Source: Lineus longissimus
Taxonomy: Eukaryota; Nemertea; Pilidiophora; Heteronemertea; Lineidae
Direction: 5' to 3'
DNA: 64,000 bases
Assembly: GCF_910592395.1 (NCBI RefSeq)
Contig: NC_088316.1
Span: 17,112,001-17,176,000 of the forward strand
This document shows positions 49,701 to 63,137 of the stretch, in pieces. Every line of letters starts with the position of its first letter. Position 1 is the stretch's first letter. The translations under genes were made by a program, and so were the position numbers. Below the pieces are notes generated by a model that did no database searches, was not told where the DNA came from, and saw nothing but the letters and a program-made list of their open reading frames with translations.

Positions 49701-52700
49701 CTATGCTAAATGCTATTCAGCCCATAGAGATCCCGTATATCATGAATTATTAATATTTCCTCTCGCACAGCGATTACCAATCTATAAACCTTTTTCATTC
49801 CAATAAGTAAACGTCAAATATTGACGGCTGAGGTATTTAGTTGTGTGGTGGCCACTCGATCGTTTAGAGTGATATTGGCAGTAAATCTTCCCGCTGGCAA
49901 TATAATTCAGTCATGTGTGTTATCACTGGAGTCGTTCATTTCTTATTGATTCTTCATGAAATCATGCCAAGGACTATATTTTCCAGTACATTTCTGGGTT
50001 TTCCACACCAGAAAGCATACTGAAGAACTGACTTGATCACTCAGTTAACATGACTTTTGGCTATGTTGTTCTACAGTTCTACAGTTTATTTAGTTGTGAC
50101 ATAAGTATCGTCAGAGGTTCAAGAGTTACATATTTCTGAATTCCAGATATTCGTGGGAAGAGAACTGATCCAAGACAGTAAGTACTAGCACAATTGTCTC
50201 TATCTCTTTGATTTTTGACTTCTGAATATACATACATGTATTTGCCTGAGGCTAATGAAAATTTCCACCTTGTGGAGCCCTGTGCTCTCTTTTTGAAATA
50301 TTTGTTTATTTGTCGATTCATTCATTTCAGATCTGAAGCCAGCGATTCTCCATTTCCACGTACCCCTTTACCTCCGCCCCAGACGCCAGCTGGTTACCAT
50401 GACGATGATAACAACACCTCCACATATGGTATTGATCACCCGGATGTGAATGATCTGGAGGATGAACTCTTAGCTCTGGAGGAATCTCATGTCGGGGTAA
50501 ATTGAATATTAAAAACAGATCGACTCACTCAGTTGTTTGGAACATCCAAATGTTCATGTCATAGTGGATGCAGTTTGATGCCAATTGTGGCCAGGGTTTT
50601 CAAATTCAGCCATCCAATCTGAATTCCTTTATCTCAAAATATAAAATCTCAATGTGTTTTCTTCAGGATGAATCTTACGTCCATTTAGACGATGAACCAG
50701 AGCAGGATTTAACAGAGGACAGTTATCCGAGAGCAGAGGAACCAACCCCTCAGACAGGTATCGCAAAGGAGGAAAAAGAGGTTGCCGAGGACTTGTCCCC
50801 GGAGCAGGAACTGGTCCCAGATACTGATAGCGTGGAGCAAGATTTCGTGGAAGGAGAATCCCTGTGTAGATCTGAGGCAGCAGATACAATCCTTGATACG
50901 TCTGCCAATGTTGACAAAACTGTAAATTTCGATAAAAAGTTAAATGTGATAAATTTAGGATTTGACGAATCAACTCTGGCTCAGGAGCGTGGTGATGATC
51001 CGGGTCAATTTGTAGTATCAGCTGTTAAACAGGGCGAGAGGAAAATAGTGGATGGAACTGCACCTTTCAAATCGAGTAATAAAATACCACCTAAAAAGTC
51101 TAAAAATCTACCCAAGAATCTTACTGCATCAGATCAGTGGAATTTGTCGCTGAATTTGGATCGGGAAAGAAGGGATCCCCATGCTCATTTGTTTGACCAT
51201 ATTGGAGGAGATCCTTTACGGAAGAAACGTCCACTGACCGGTAGCATCGTACGGAGACCAAAGCCAGAATACGACGTCATTGAGGAACGCGCTCAGAGTG
51301 CTGTGCCGGGGAGGATTTTGAACCGAGAGCAAGAAATGGCGAAGAAGATGATTGTGGGGCCCATCAGAAGTGCTCCATCGATTCCTTCACCCTTTGGGGC
51401 ATTGGGTGCACGCTCACCGCGAACGTTGGGAGCTTTTCAACCAGAATTGGACCAGCATGCACGGAAACTGAATAGTCCAAAACGTTACATGCAAAAAGGT
51501 AAGTTAAGCAAAATGTTCTTTCTATAATTGCTTTTGATGATGAATTCTTGTATCATTGTATTAGTCTTGACATCTCAGACAGTGCTGATCAAAGACTTTT
51601 GAAGAAATTGTCATTGAGTAGATTTTTAGAACCCTTTTCTTTTTGGGTTTTTTGTGTTTTCCACATGGCATTGAATATCGACGTCAGTTGATCTGTATCC
51701 AGTCTGAGAGATCCGTGAATTTCATCTTTTCAAGTGTCAGAAATTCTTCGTCATGAAGTGGTTGTAGACCGCCAGGCTCCCCCAAGCCCGCCACCTCCAG
51801 TCACTCCAGCGGCAAGAGATTCAGGATTAAATATTGCTGGTCATGCGTTGATTGCCAAAGGAGAACTAACACATTACTCCCCCTCCGAACCATCAGAACA
51901 TGGCAACAGTCCACCAGGTTAGTATCAGAATCTAGGCTGGTGAAACAACAATTCAAACTTTTCAATGATTTATGTGATGAGGTATGAAAATGACGTGATT
52001 TGTTGATAGTCATGGGCTTAACCTTCTTCGTCTATCTGGTGTATCCTGAAAAAGGCAGTTAAGTTTATTGAAGCCCCTTCTGTCCCCTATATTTCTTGGT
52101 CTATTACCCTGTATAGACCCAATGTATTTCTGCTCGTCTGTTCTTTAGTTGATCAGCACTTTTTCCCTTGCTAGTTTATCAAATGACATAGTACCCCAGT
52201 TCTCCATAGTGTGAAGTAGTATGGCTCATAAGACAGAAAGATCATTTTGTAATAATTTAAAGAGTATAGCCATATCATCTCAATTTTCCCATCCTAATCA
52301 TTGGCCGATATGAACAAGACAAGTAAATGCTTTTGCTTCAGCTTTGTACAGAAATGCCAACTGTAAATGTACATGAAGTATGCAGTAAAAGTATTTACTA
52401 ATACTAGTCTTTAATCACTTTCTCACTGTAGCTATCTCAACCAGAGATTGAACGATCTGAGTACATACACTACATTTCATTGTTCATGTTAACATGAATG
52501 TAATTGATGGAATTTATCAGTTTAACTCCTTGCTATTACCTCTTAATTTATTAGAGTGAAGTTTAGAGGTTCCCAGTGTAAGCTTTGATATTTCTCCTCT
52601 GCATGCTACTGTGTAGTAAATGTTTAGTGTACATGTGTAGAGACCTACATTTGGCCAACTTTGGACCTGAAGTTTGATTGTCTAAAGAGCAGGTTTTGTT

Positions 52701-55700
52701 TTAAAGTTCAAGATTAAAGTCTAATGAACTAGTAATCATCACTTGAGCTGATTGGCTCTCAACAAACCTTGGCTTAAACTGGATTGTGTAATCTGAAGTG
52801 ACAGTGAGTATTACTCCTCCTGGATGGTATCAGTGACCACAAGATAAGATGTCTTCCAAACCACAACTTTCTGGTTTTGAGCTCATTGTGCAGTTATAGT
52901 CAAAATTTATCTTCAGTGTATATCTTCACAATTGGAAAAACAGAAAAACAATCAACTTTTGTCAGTTTTGACAGAACAAACCTGGCCTTCAAATCCTAAT
53001 TTCATTCCTATTCTCTGCATGGTGCTGCTGTTCTTTCTTTCAGCGTCAGCACGTGCAGTCCAGGAGGGAGTCCATATTTATCAAAACATAATGCACCAGC
53101 GCCTTTAGTACTAGAACCCATTCGTCACTTGCATTTAATAGTAAAGCATGATATAGAATATTCCCCTACAGTAGTCTGCTTAATTTGTTTGCGCAAGTCC
53201 CAAACGCTTAAATGTCTGCATGAACCCTTTAAATGGTGGTGAGGTTTTGTTGCTGTGCGCAAATCCACAATGCCTAGATGTCTGCATGATTCCTTTTTAA
53301 TAATGGTGCATGTAATATTTATTTGTGATCACAATAGCATTATTTGCATGGTTTTAATTGGTCGATTTGCAAGCTTTGAATTGTTGATTTCAGGGTACAT
53401 GCTTCATCGCCCCTTTCCCTGTCGTCCGCTGACCCCCGGGGGATTCCCGGTCGTTAATTCAGAAATCCTCATCTAATCAAACTATATTTCCATGTGTCTT
53501 TTCATGATTCTAACTATCTTCAGATCAAAATATTTAACAAAACTTAATGAAATTTGTGTTAAAAGAACTGTATGTTGTGGTCTTTTGGGTCAACCCTCTC
53601 AATCCTGAATGCTTAATTTCTACAAAAAGGGAACGCAAGTGACTTCAGAGTTAAACACGGTTTCAACAACGTGATTACATCAAAATGTAATGATGTGACA
53701 GTTTTGATGTCATGGAAGTTTCTTAGGAATTAGTTGACAATGGTACCTCAGTGAAATTACCAAATATATCGTAGAGTGGATCATTCAGTGCTGAATGGTT
53801 TGACACTTTCTCAGACCAGTTTCTTCTGTCAGAATCACTGCACAAGCACCATTTCTGTTCTTCAATTCTTGATGCCTTTTTCGATGCAAAGTCAACTTCT
53901 CTTGTCATATTTTTATCCAAAAGATATAAATTTGATATGTTTCTTATGTCTATCACAGCCAATGCAAAGTCTACGTAGTTTTGCATTGCTTTGTAGTAAA
54001 TGTTTCACATATTTTTCACCAAGTCATGGACAATATTTTGTGTCATTTAAAAGTGATCTAAGGGGGATTTCATCAGTAATTGATTGCAAAATAGTGTCCA
54101 TAATCAATGGGGATTTTAAAATATCAAGTATACAGGCATATGCAAAATATTGCACTTTTCGATTGAAACAAAAGTTAGAAATCTGTGTCAAGAAAGATAC
54201 TTTGGTTAAAATTTGGTTATTCTTTATTTCTGGTTCACAAGTGTATCTTTTACAAACGCACCAGCGAGTGATCTTTGTAGATAACTACTGTATCAGTAGA
54301 GTCTTCTATTGCACAAAAGTGTCAGTATTAAACCTACTAATGTGTGTTGGAATTGGTGCACAGTTCACTTTTGCACAAAGCCTTGCCCATGACCAGTGAA
54401 AAAAATGTATTCAATTCTTATGCGGCTTGAAGCAATTTCTACTCTAGGGGATAAGATTTTTTGGGAGAATTATTGCCAAATCCTTGTTGAATATGAGCCA
54501 GCATTTAACACAGCCAGCATTGGGAATTGCTTCATGCTCTGTGGTTTGACTTATGGTTCAGGCTTCCTGACTTCATCCCCCCAGCATCACCTTATAACAC
54601 TAACTAACCTTCATGTCCAACTCCCCTTACTAGCCCGAGAGGACTGTCGGCAGGAGCTGAATCATGATGGTGGACTGGGAACAGAGCGTGCTGCAGCCAG
54701 GAGGGCGAGGTGAGTGAAAAACTTTAACAGATGGCGATGCCAAAAGATTGTGGCTCTGCAATTGTTATCTCACTTGGAGAAGAAGAACCTCTTCAGATTG
54801 CCTGTAAAAAAGTAGTACCCAGAGGAATCTTGAGTCGCTTTCAGATTTCACTGCAACATGGTCCAATTTAAAAATCCTACTGCTCGTTTCTATTTCAGTC
54901 AAAAGTCTCAAGTTGGGGCAGCCACAGGTGTGCGGAGAGCCAGCTCAGACTGCTCCAGCAAATCTTTTCATGGACGGCCCATACCTGACTATGTGGAAGC
55001 AGAAAACCCGGTAAGTAAGACCCAGGCTGAAGATTTAAACCCACTGGGGAGGGGTGTTGCTCAACCAATCTGGATATGCACATCCTTGTTTGTTTAGGCA
55101 AGTAATTGGTGCTAATTCTTGTCTGGTGCAGTCAAAGCCCAAATTCTGTGGTTCTTTCTCTGCAAAACCCCATGGAGATACGAAACCAACTACTGCAAAC
55201 ACAACTTTCCATCTACTCATCCCTACCCACTCGGCATGCTCGGGGAGGGGACAGGTCTAGGATGAACTTGATTTCGACAAGATTTGTCTTCTTTTCAGGA
55301 TGATGTCGCAGCCACTGTCGAACGACACCAACAAGCCAAAGCTGCAGTAGACATTCAAAGGTACAGATGATATATTTATCTTGCTCGATTTCGACTGAAA
55401 ATAACCGACACCGTCAGTAGGCGATCGGTGGTGGTATGGAACATTAATGCTCACAAAAGCAAACAGAGAAAGAGCATCTGTTGATACATGTGTGACCTAG
55501 AGTGAGTAAAGACTTGACTTTATGTATTCTTTGCACAACAAACCTTTGATCACTTTGGCTACGCAATTATTAGATACTGTCTTTGTTTTAGGATTTTCCG
55601 AGGTTACGTCGCCAGAATAAGTTATAAACAGATGCAGAAACTTGATCGAGAGAAGCGGGAAGGTTTGGAGGATAAACTCAAGGCTGAGAGAGAGGCAGAA

Positions 55701-58183
55701 AGGTTAGTGATGGAATAATGTCTACCACCAGAACATGATGACAGTTCTGAGACATTTCGTATTTTCCAACTCAGCCCTGTCAAAGCGGCAAGAAATCAAC
55801 AAGTGTAGGCCTGCCATCGCATAATGGCTGATGTATTTGGTAATTGGAGCAGTTATTGGCTTTCTGTGGTTGTACCTCTGAATAAAGACTACCTGAAGGC
55901 TATGTTTGATACTTATCTTGAAAACAGATTCAGAACTACTTTTAATGCTTAAAATTGTACTGCGTCTTTTTCTAGGAAATACCGTGAGCATTTAAAGACC
56001 AAAGAAGCCATTAGAAATCGTGAAGCAGACAAATGCGCCAAAGATTTTGCCATAAGTTATGAGCAATTGAAAGGCTTCCGGGAGAGAGAGAGAAAATACA
56101 AGGAGGAAATCAACAAAAGAGAGTAAGGACTGCCTTTGTATTTTACTGAACTGACCCACCTCTCCCAAGTCTGAGTGACATGACCATTTTCTTCTTTGAC
56201 TGGAAGCAAATGTGTCTGTCAACAGTAGCTGATTTTAGTCATATTCTAATGCCAATTTTGTCTTATTGAAGTATGTGTATTCTTTTTCAAAGGCTTGCTA
56301 TGAAGAATTACCAAGATGCTGACAAAAGGGAACAGATTGGTCCACATGTCTATATATACCAGTAAGTCCTGATATTAAGTTCATCATCATTCCAGTGCTT
56401 CTCAAGAGATCCAATTCTGTGGTCCACATGATTTAGTTCAGCCTTAGATGGCATATCATATCCATTGAAGGACGTATTTTGAAAAGTCAGTCATAACCAG
56501 GAGTGATTCTGTTGATTTAAACGTTGTGCTTATCTGAACTTTTCACAAATATAGAGCATTATTAGTTGGTTAACCATCTCATATCATTCTTATCATCCCA
56601 GGTCCTTCCATCCCAAGCAGATTGGGCCAACCAACAAAGAATTAAATCTTGCTGCGACCATCATCCAGCAACATGTGCGAGGTTTCCTCATCAGGAAGCG
56701 ATTTGAAAAACTTGAAAGAAAGGTGGGTTCTAATTCAGAGACGAGGATAAAAAATGATACACAATGTATATTGTTACTCAGATGCCAGATTATCCTGCTG
56801 AAGAGTTTTGTTGTTTTTATAGAATTCTTTCTTAATTGAATTCCTTCAATCTGTTGCCTGATCTTGTCTTTTATCTTGCAGGCTGCCTGGCATTCCACCG
56901 ACTTCCGTCACTTCATGAGAGATTACAGGGCTTTATTGAAGAGAATCCAACGTCGCCGTGGAAACCAGCGTCCCAAGACGCCATTTTCAATAGAGCAGGT
57001 GGTCGAGTTTATGGACACGAAAAAACGTAAGCAAAGTGACCTCTCAGTCCCCCTGTCATATAAATATCAAGAGAAAACCTAAAATAACAGTAGGCCTACC
57101 CCAGCCCTATGACTGATATAACTTACCAGGTTTTTTCTCTTTAGGATATGAAAGCGTCTTCGACCATAAATCATTTGGAGGAGAATTAGACTTCAATGAC
57201 CTGTCCGAGTACTTTAGCGAATGTGATCTATATCCATCTCAGCTTGAGGTTGATGAGGCATTTGATGCCATCTTTAGGGGTAAGTCAAAGATTTAGAAAA
57301 CAGGCCAGATGATCAATACACAAGCATACTTTCATTTCTTCCCGACAGACTTTACGCAGGTCGAGAAAATTTGTCTGAATTTGATATAGATCTCTCCCTG
57401 TACAAGAGAGGATAGAATAAGACAAGGTCACTGTTAACATTGGCTTTTGATCCCAAAGTTAAGGGGGCTTATTAGGACTTTCTTGGTGACCAAGAGCCCC
57501 AGTTTGGTAAACATACAAATGTACTCTCAGTTACTTTTGAGTTTTTTCAAAAATTTTGCCCTTTAACTTTCAGGTAAAGCTCGCAAAAAGACGAAAGGTC
57601 TATCAAAGAAGGAATGCAATGAGATCACGTTTGAACTGTACCCACCAGAGGCAGCAGGAGTCGAGAATGAACGCGTCTCAACATGGATGAACCCCATCAT
57701 CAATGGAATTGAAGCAATGAAGTTCCTAGGTGAGACTTGAAATAGGACGAGGGATTGTTATCATACAGGATGCCCAACACCTGGGTACCAGGTGGGGGGC
57801 TCATTCAATGACATCAGACAAGAGAAACTATGTCAAAATCAGCCGCCAAGGTTAAAACCTGGTGATCTGCCTTGAAAAGGTGCATTGACCTGAAAATGTA
57901 GCTGCATTTGCTAGACATGCCAGTCTTTCAGGGAATGATATCTAATCCTTGTATTATATCACTTCCAGATTCGGATCAGATTGGTGTTACTCCACTTGGA
58001 CCATGCATGACGCTGGTGGCGGCCTCAATCAAGGAGAGGCGAGAGGCAGAACAGGCCATCATCAAAGCGGAGAGGTTGAAAAGAGAAGAGGAAGAACGCA
58101 TTGAGAGAGATCGTGTGAATACCGAGAAGAAGAAAATCAAGGAGCAAAAGTTGGCTGAATACCTAGCTAAGAAGAACCTATGA
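43714..58183 (+). CDS. Large IQ-motif, coiled-coil protein of unknown name
   Basis: Thirty exons keep one frame for 1490 aa: 43714-43788, 44000-44100, 45117-45182, 45526-45610, 45875-46096, 46244-46427, 46581-46679, 46944-47081, 47255-47417, 47600-47717, 48070-48182, 48367-48522, 48649-48915, 49208-49256, 49471-49546, 50147-50177, 50331-50496, 50667-51498, 51735-51917, 54634-54709, 54899-55010, 55299-55360, 55592-55702, 55976-56122, 56293-56361, 56602-56722, 56882-57026, 57145-57279, 57574-57729, 57969-58183. A short helical N-terminal region precedes a long disordered, acidic and proline-rich centre. Two IQ motifs (IQRIFRGYVAR near 1123; IIQQHVRGFLIRKRF near 1254) point to calmodulin or centrin-type light chains. 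A helix pair with an EF-hand-like loop (GGELDFNDLSEYF) is at about 1335-1355 and a charged coiled coil ends the protein. No signal peptide or membrane span. I cannot name it; a ciliary or cytoskeletal role is a guess. Confidence 0.85.
51918..54633 (+). other. 2.7 kb intron of the IQ gene
   Basis: Much longer than the gene's other introns (mostly 150-700 bp). It holds a broken minus-strand protein-like stretch (53723-54330). An open proline-rich block at about 53395-53450 is preceded by tttcag but lacks a donor in the needed phase. Confidence 0.6.
53723..54330 (-). pseudogene. Broken protein-like sequence inside an intron
   Basis: Read on the minus strand, 54330 to about 54020 is open for about 95 codons (for example ILDILKSPLIMDTILQSI, DEIPLRSLLNDTKYC), then meets a stop near 54030. 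A frame change near 53985 opens 87 more codons (for example NYVDFALAVIDIRNISNLYL, ASRIEEQKWCLCSDSDRRNW) ending in TAA at 53723. Composition and hydrophobic spacing look protein-like, unlike random intron. The family is not recognised. It could be a decayed retrocopy, a transposon fragment or chance. Confidence 0.35.
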
Positions 58184-59044
58184 GAAAGTGCCAAAATTAA
58201 CTCATTTGAGATATCTGTATCTTCTGTCTCTCCCATCTGATGGTCCAATAGATTCAACTATTGTTCTGTGAATCCTTTAAATGAAAGGGATGGTACAAGA
58301 TCTTTTCTTGGGTAATGTGTGGAGATCTCACAAAGGAAATCTCATTAGAATTGTGGCTTTGTACTTTTTTATAGGAATCTGTGCCTCTCTGTTGTACAAC
58401 TTATTGCTTTCCATTTTACCGTAAGTGGATACATGTATTTTTGCAATCGAAGGGTTTTGTTGACCCATTTGAATGACATCAAGAATTGATTAAGACTAGT
58501 CTTTATTTATTGCTGATGACATTAATTGGGTGTTTTGCAGATCTGGTGATCTTACTGGTGAAAAGCCGTTGCTTGACATGCGTAGCTGTGATACTTCCGT
58601 CCATCCAAATATTTACATAGATTATTTTTTATCAATTATACAATGCACAGTATGAATTTAAATTACTTGTAAATAATTTCACAGATATTTTATTTTGTTT
58701 GGTTAACTTTTGCAGAGTGCTGTTTACATTATTTTTGTAATCATGTTAGAACTACTTGTGAGTTTGTGATAGTCATAGACTGATAGAGCTAAAGAACTTA
58801 GCATCATGAGAAATTTCATTTTCAATAGTAGTGTTTGGAGTTGAGGCCAATTAAAGTGCTAATGCTGATTTAGTTACGGGGCCCAGATGTACCGTACAGT
58901 TCATGTCATGTCACATGTACAATTAGTATTAGCAGTAAATCCCTCGAAGAGTGACGAATGTTTTTCGTTGGTATTAATGGCACACTTTAGTCGAGCCTGA
59001 ATTCCGGGCCTATTGAGTGTTCAGTTTGTTACATTGACCCATTG

Positions 59045-59050
59045 AATAAA
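59045..59050 (+). terminator. Likely polyadenylation signal of the IQ gene
   Basis: AATAAA about 860 bp after the stop codon. Confidence 0.45.
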
Positions 59051-59249
59051 ATTATGTTCATTACTAAACCTGGCGTCAAATTTGTTTTATCAAGAGGAAT
59101 GAAGGTGTATTGTTGTCAACTGGCTGAAGTAATTTGGACCCTGTGGAGCCCTGACTCTTCGTAGTGTTGTCCAAAAATGACCAACATCGGGTTGTATGGG
59201 GTACAACACGTACATGGCTGTATGAGGTACATGAGCCAATTCACTTCCA

Positions 59250-59720
59250 ACCAACAGGTTGGGCCTGTCTTTAAGAGCACTGTGAGGTAGAACCACCACC
59301 CAAGGTGGAGAGGGTTCCAATATCCCAGTTGCCCGTATTGCCTGTCTCTAGTTCATGAGCTCTTTCAAGTAGGTTACTCGAGTTGTATCTGTGGGCCTGT
59401 CTTCAAGAGCACGGCCAAATAGAAGCTCTACTCAAGGCAGAAGGGTCCTGGTGACTACTTCAGGTAAAAGGGCCGCTTCAAGGAGGCTACTGGAGTCACT
59501 TTATAGTAGGGTACCTTGGCCCGTCTTAGAGAGCACGGCCAGATATAATGTTTACAAAAGTATCTGGTCCGGATTCTGTCCCAGGTACATGGCATAACTT
59601 GGGTACATAGCGAGTTGTCTCTATGGCCAAGTTGGGCCTGCCTTCAAGACCACAGTGAGATAGCACCTCTACCCAAGGTGCAAGGGTCCTGATACTATCC
59701 CAGGTACATGACATAACTCA
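59250..59720. repeat. Degenerate tandem repeat of about 115-130 bp
   Basis: About four diverged copies, recognised by 'ttgggcctgtcttcaagagc' at about 59260, 59393, 59517 and 59632, followed by 'cacggccaaatag' or 'cacagtgagatag' and 'acccaaggtgcaagggtcc'. Confidence 0.65.
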
Positions 59721-60227
59721 GGTCTTTTGGCACAGAAATTTGGTCAGCTGAGACTTGTATTGATGGCATCTCCCAGAAAAAACGTCTTTCAAAAGATTCT
59801 AGATGCGATCAACTGACTTTTTGAAATAGCAAATGGGTGAGCATTGCGATGTCCTTCCCTTCTCTCCTCTACTTTCTCTCAGAATATTACAAAATAAGTG
59901 AAAGATGTTTTCATATCAAATTTTAATTCAATAATTAATTCAACCTACCCTACAATATAAGATGTAAGTACATTTTCAAAATGACCAAGGCAAAGGTTCA
60001 CCCCTCCCCCAACATCAGTAAAGTTTGGGCTTCTAATGCCCACTGGTGATAAGTAGTCAGACACAGTTCTTCCTCGAAAAATGACCGTATGTCTCTCTAA
60101 CAACCATCCGTAGTATGATTTGACAGTGAACAATTCTAGCACATCAGCTGTTTGGTTTGCATCCAGTTAGAAGACCATCTGACAAAATAATATTGGAATG
60201 TCTCATTATGTTTGGCGAAATCGTTCT

Positions 60228-62706
60228 TCACGTACACACTTCTGTTAATATCTTCACGGCACCAGATTTAGGACTGATGACGCAGTATGGAAACTTATCA
60301 AAGCCATGGCAAGCTGCACCTGAAATGTGAGATAAGATTTTATAAATTGTACTCTCTAGATCCTACTCTATGTACTGGGTAAGTCTGTTTTGGGCCTGCT
60401 TTGGAGCAGACGGGTCCGAGCAGGTAACACATTTCCAGTGCTGGCTAACAACTTGAGTGTGCTCAAATGGGTACTTTCAGTCTTACATTATTTGGATACA
60501 TCAGGGACAGTAGCCAGAGTTAAAAAACCAAAAAAGAATAGACTCACCATAACTTCCAGTCTTATTGACAGCTACAATAGCACCAGAAAACTTGGGATAA
60601 AACCGCAATATTCTTTTTAGAGCAGCATGGCTAGCTGCCTCTGGGTCTAGTCCTCTTCTCATATTCTCAACTGTCTGATAACTGGAAAAGCAAGAAATCG
60701 AAGACAGGTTAAGTAAAGTGGTTGCAATTTAGTAGCACTAAGCTCTGATGAAATGTAGTTTCCAAGCTTTTTTGACAATCTGTAAGAAAAAAAACACAGG
60801 CAATTTACCTTGGAAGGAATCTCATCATGGTGTCACCGTCACCAGTAGCAGCAGCTCCTCCAACATCATTATCAACATAAGCTCCAGCACCTGCTACAGG
60901 GGAATCCCCAACTCGCCTGGAAAAAACACATCTATTATCAGAAACTCGTACACAAAATTCATCCACTCCCTCCATTATTTTTCGTTTTCTTCAGCAAAAA
61001 CTATCATATTGGTCATTGGTCTATACTGGCACTCACAGTTCCAGGATGGGAGAGAGTAATGTTCATGAGCTACAATACCAATTACTGTTTCTGAACCCCA
61101 GAGCCAACTGTTCAGACAAGATGATTATCCCACCATATTTGGTAACGACTTCAAAATGAGACCACACTTACCCAGGTACTTTATGATTGGCACCATTAGT
61201 TGACGTCCCAGCGACAAGATTCTGTTCTTTGTCCAAGATGACCATTCCAATGGTATCATGGTTATGTTCAGAAACATCTTTATTGTAGCGCTGAGAGTAT
61301 TTGGATTTTTCATGGGATTCTCCAGGTGAGTAAGGACCGCATGATTTCTTTGGGTCTGGAACTACATGCTTTAAGTGGAAATATGAAGGAAATGATAAGA
61401 CACGCATCTAACTTTGTTAAACTAATACATGTTGAGCTAGAGTAAGGGTTAGCCAAAATGATCTAGTCAAGTCAATTTGCTATACTTTTATCATCAGGAC
61501 TGATGTGAGGGTGACATTACCTGCCTAAAATTTGGTTGACAGTCTGTTTGCTTCCATTTCTTGTACATGTCAATTGATTTATTCGTACTCAGGCTTTCTT
61601 CCTCAAATCCCATCGATATGGCAAATTGGGAAGCTGCTTCTCCAACCAGGAATGTATGAGTGGTGTATTCCATCACAGCTCTTGCAACACCAATGGCATT
61701 TTTGATACGTTTCAGGTCAGCCACTGCACCCACATCATGTGTCACTCTGAAATGCAAAGGAGTGAAACAGGACCAGTTTGAACAGTGTTGCCTTCCACAA
61801 CCTATCATACAGTTTTTTCTCCAGTAAGACGGCAGAAGCAAAGTAACCCTTCAGTCTGTCTGTCTTACCATCGGTTTTTTGCCTCTATGTAAGTGAGGTG
61901 ACCTTATATATTTTGCTATATAAGCCTACTATATATTACTGCCTGTGCCAACTCAGGTAATCCTGACGTTAGACAAAGTGATGTATCTGGATCAACTTAC
62001 CCATTCATAATCATTGCATCTAAAGTTGTTTCGCCATTTTCATCAGGGCTCCCCCCATACCCAACAGTGCCGTCACACTGCAACACTTCACACCTCGTAC
62101 AACCAGCTACAACTGCATCTAGGGCACTGTTTCCATTACTTAAACTTTCCCAAGCTGAAAGGAAAGACATACATTACTTTATTTAGAGGGAAGAAGTTAT
62201 ATGGCACACCACTTCAGTGCCTTGACTTACACACAGGCCTACAGTATACCCCTAGTTTGTTTCAGCGTCTGATGTCTAGCCTCTCAATCTCAAGCTAGTC
62301 GTCAAGCCATGCAGCAGAAAATTCTGAAATTCACAATCCACGGTTCCTGAAACTCCATAACAGTTTGCTCAAAATCAATGAGGAAGAAGATGTCTTATTT
62401 GGCTGGTATACCAGTATTATACAGTGCGAGTGTTGAGAGTGTATAGGTCTTCATCCGACAATAAAACGACTTCATATGATTTGCTTGGGGTGTGTAGGCC
62501 GAACTCAAAACATCAACAAGGAAGTGTCTAAATTCGGACAAATACACTTTGCCAACCTCTTATTACAATCTGCCTTTTAACTTACCAGCGACAGTGGCAT
62601 CCTTGAACGGCCATGTGTTTATTACAACTGGAAAATCATCATTCGTGTTACAGATGACTGCAGTAGCAAGAAAAATACAATATACAACCAAGCAAACTTT
62701 CTGCAT
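60228..62706 (-). CDS. AGA: Aspartylglucosaminidase (N4-(beta-N-acetylglucosaminyl)-L-asparaginase)
   Basis: Lysosomal N-terminal-nucleophile hydrolase that cleaves the GlcNAc-Asn bond of glycoproteins. Exons in transcript order: 62586-62706, 62001-62154, 61521-61746, 61172-61368, 60809-60916, 60548-60681, 60228-60319; phases agree and give 343 aa (human 346). A signal peptide occupies about 1-20 ([20 protein letters not shown]). The self-cleavage site and nucleophile are intact in N-H-D|T-I-G-M, with Thr at residue 206 when the ATG at 62706 is used, the same number as in the human enzyme as I recall it; this is why I prefer 62706 to the upstream in-frame ATG at 62760. Other family blocks: [74 protein letters not shown] and MRFLP. 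No defect seen. Confidence 0.95.
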
Positions 62707-63137
62707 TTTCGAGCACGTGGCTTTGTTTTGATTTGTTTTTTTCATTGAAACACAAACCAAAGATTGCGAGTTTACCCAGATTGCGATTCCACTAGCACCG
62801 CGGTAAGTTTATTTCAAACGACGGCAACAGCCATTTCTGTACATTGATGTACAAAATGTACACAAATTTTAATGCCAATTTATGTTTTTAAGTCTTACTT
62901 AAAAAAACTTATTCAGAAATGTATTTTAACATGGAAACAAACAAACAATGTGAATTGTTGTAGACTTGTTATTTTCTGAAAATTTAATGGAATTCGGCTT
63001 GAAAGATCACTATTAAAGAAAAATTAGGAGAAACAGAGACAGTATAGAGTAATTTCAGCAAAGAAAGTCAGTGAAGACAGTCACAGTCAAGTGTCAGTAC
63101 AGTACTTTGCAGATCCACCTGCTCAGCAAAGTATAGC
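62707..63137. promoter_or_regulatory. Probable bidirectional promoter region, AGA and WDR17
   Basis: The two start codons are divergent and only about 430 bp apart, so both promoters and 5' UTRs must lie here unless there are distant 5' exons. No TATA box or sharp GC island is obvious. Confidence 0.5.

Larger units (their letters stand above)
58184..60227. other. 3' UTR of the IQ gene, repeat tract, and AGA 3' flank
   Basis: The IQ-gene 3' UTR likely ends at AATAAA near 59045. A degenerate tandem repeat occupies about 59250-59720. The rest has no gene that I can see and probably includes the AGA 3' UTR. Confidence 0.5.

Noticed and set aside
53776-54399. A 207-codon plus-strand ORF inside the IQ-gene intron
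   Set aside because: Its composition (runs of F, L, C, S) looks like the reverse of the protein-like minus-strand stretch, it lacks domain motifs, and splicing of the host gene skips it.
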